Positions 6,029 through 6,561 of a stretch of 6,561 nucleotides of DNA are shown piece by piece; the stretch's first letter is position 1, and every line of letters starts with the position of its first letter. Made by a program: the position numbers and the translations under genes. Source of the DNA: Balneolaceae bacterium (GTDB lineage: Bacteria; Bacteroidota; Rhodothermia; Balneolales; Balneolaceae); the NCBI GenBank assembly GCA_007129085.1, contig SKWF01000132.1:1-6561 (forward strand), written 5' to 3'. The notes beneath the pieces were generated by a model. It was not told where the DNA came from. It worked only from the letters and a program-made list of their open reading frames with translations, and searched no databases.

Positions 6029-6556
6029 CTACTCCACCATGATATCGCCGTAGCTGATGACGTTACCATCTTGATCCAGTAAAATAACTCTCTTCAGGCC
6101 CACCCAAGACTCTGGATTATCGAACCGACTCAACTCTCTGGGATTAATAGAAATAGTGGTAATGGAGTTGCTTTCTAAGTTATCATAATTTCCACTTGGT
6201 ACATCTTGTTCAAACCCTTCTTCAGCAAACCAAACAATTGTTCTTAACCGAGTAACGGCTTGGTCGCGGTTGAAAATCTCAATTCTTACCTGATCAGATG
6301 TCTCAACAGGATTGGGATATGCAGGGGCTTCAATATCAACGAGACCTTGATAAAACGGGGAAATCCTCCAGTCATCTGGATCTTCTGATTCTATATCAAC
6401 TCCATTTGTAGTTTTTGTAAAACCATCAGGAGCTGCAAAAGCCTCCCGCTCAAATTCTCTCTGATCATCACTCTGACCACATCCCGCCAACAAAATGAAA
6501 CTCAGCAGCAGTATCGCTGTATATGGAGTAGAAAAGCGTGTAATGAATAAATACAT
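6029..6556 (-). CDS. Small lipoprotein with a YPNPV motif, function unknown
   Basis: Probably an exported, lipid-anchored envelope protein of 175 residues. The N-terminus has a short polar start with Arg7, a hydrophobic stretch (about 13-24) and the lipobox LLAGC with Cys26 as the lipidated residue, giving a mature protein of 150 residues. A polar acidic region (28-62) follows. Then comes a WRISPFYQGLV segment, AYPNPV at 79-84, and a beta-rich half ending in VILLDQDGNVISYGDI. YPNP motifs mark the start of Ig-like or sorting-type domains in many secreted proteins of Bacteroidota and Rhodothermota. Here it begins the final domain of a lipoprotein, so a type IX sorting role is not implied. The start at 6556 is only five bases from the window edge, so a slightly earlier start cannot be excluded. 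It ends 48 bases before the winged-helix gene and may be the first gene of that operon. Confidence 0.8.
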   Translation of the reverse strand: MYLFITRFSTPYTAILLLSFILLAGCGQSDDQREFEREAFAAPDGFTKTTNGVDIESEDPDDWRISPFYQGLVDIEAPAYPNPVETSDQVRIEIFNRDQAVTRLRTIVWFAEEGFEQDVPSGNYDNLESNSITTISINPRELSRFDNPESWVGLKRVILLDQDGNVISYGDIMVE

Positions 6557-6561
6557 TGGAA

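Noticed and set aside
1..6561. CRISPR array, tRNA, rRNA, transposase, phage or defence genes
   Set aside because: No regularly spaced repeats, no cloverleaf, no transposase or phage protein signatures were seen on either strand. The genes are core housekeeping functions.

Overview
This window looks like a piece of a bacterial chromosome of moderate GC content. Every convincing gene lies on the minus strand. The best guess for the host is the Bacteroidota/Rhodothermota/Balneolota side of the tree. This rests on the style of the RNase G/E protein, a lipoprotein carrying a YPNPV motif, a stand-alone biotin carrier of about 170 residues, and mostly weak Shine-Dalgarno sequences. The taxonomic call is inference from protein style, not a database match.

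Layout in the direction of transcription (right to left). A first tight gene group runs from 6556 to 3948: a small lipoprotein, a 90-residue winged-helix-like protein, a biotin carboxyl carrier protein, and murA (peptidoglycan precursor synthesis). The last three genes overlap by 11 and 8 bases, and murA starts with GTG inside the end of the biotin carrier gene, so they are probably co-transcribed and translationally coupled. A second tight group runs from 3073 to beyond the left edge: rng (RNase E/G family), hslV and hslU (the peptidase and unfoldase of the HslUV protease). Their spacings are 23 and 6 bases, and hslU is cut by the window edge after 251 codons.

Between the groups lies an 874-base spacer (3074-3947) without a credible gene. 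It is not featureless. On the rng side it holds two perfect 13-bp dyads of the form TTTGTTnAACAAA, centred 83 bp apart inside imperfect 20-21 bp direct repeats, with a strong GAGA-loop hairpin between them. Closer to rng is a GGGAGG ribosome-binding-like site that fits a 28-codon ORF overlapping the rng start better than it fits rng itself. The middle has four tandem 8-mers and a 117-base nested palindrome. An imperfect hairpin follows just after murA. The rng-side part may be a regulated, structured leader. The rest looks more like intergenic repeat elements.

The genes join envelope or metabolic functions (MurA, biotin-dependent carboxylation) in one unit and macromolecule turnover (RNA cleavage, protein degradation) in the other. 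No phage, plasmid, CRISPR or defence system is visible. The most unexplained parts are the rng leader and the uncharacterised winged-helix gene coupled to the biotin carrier.
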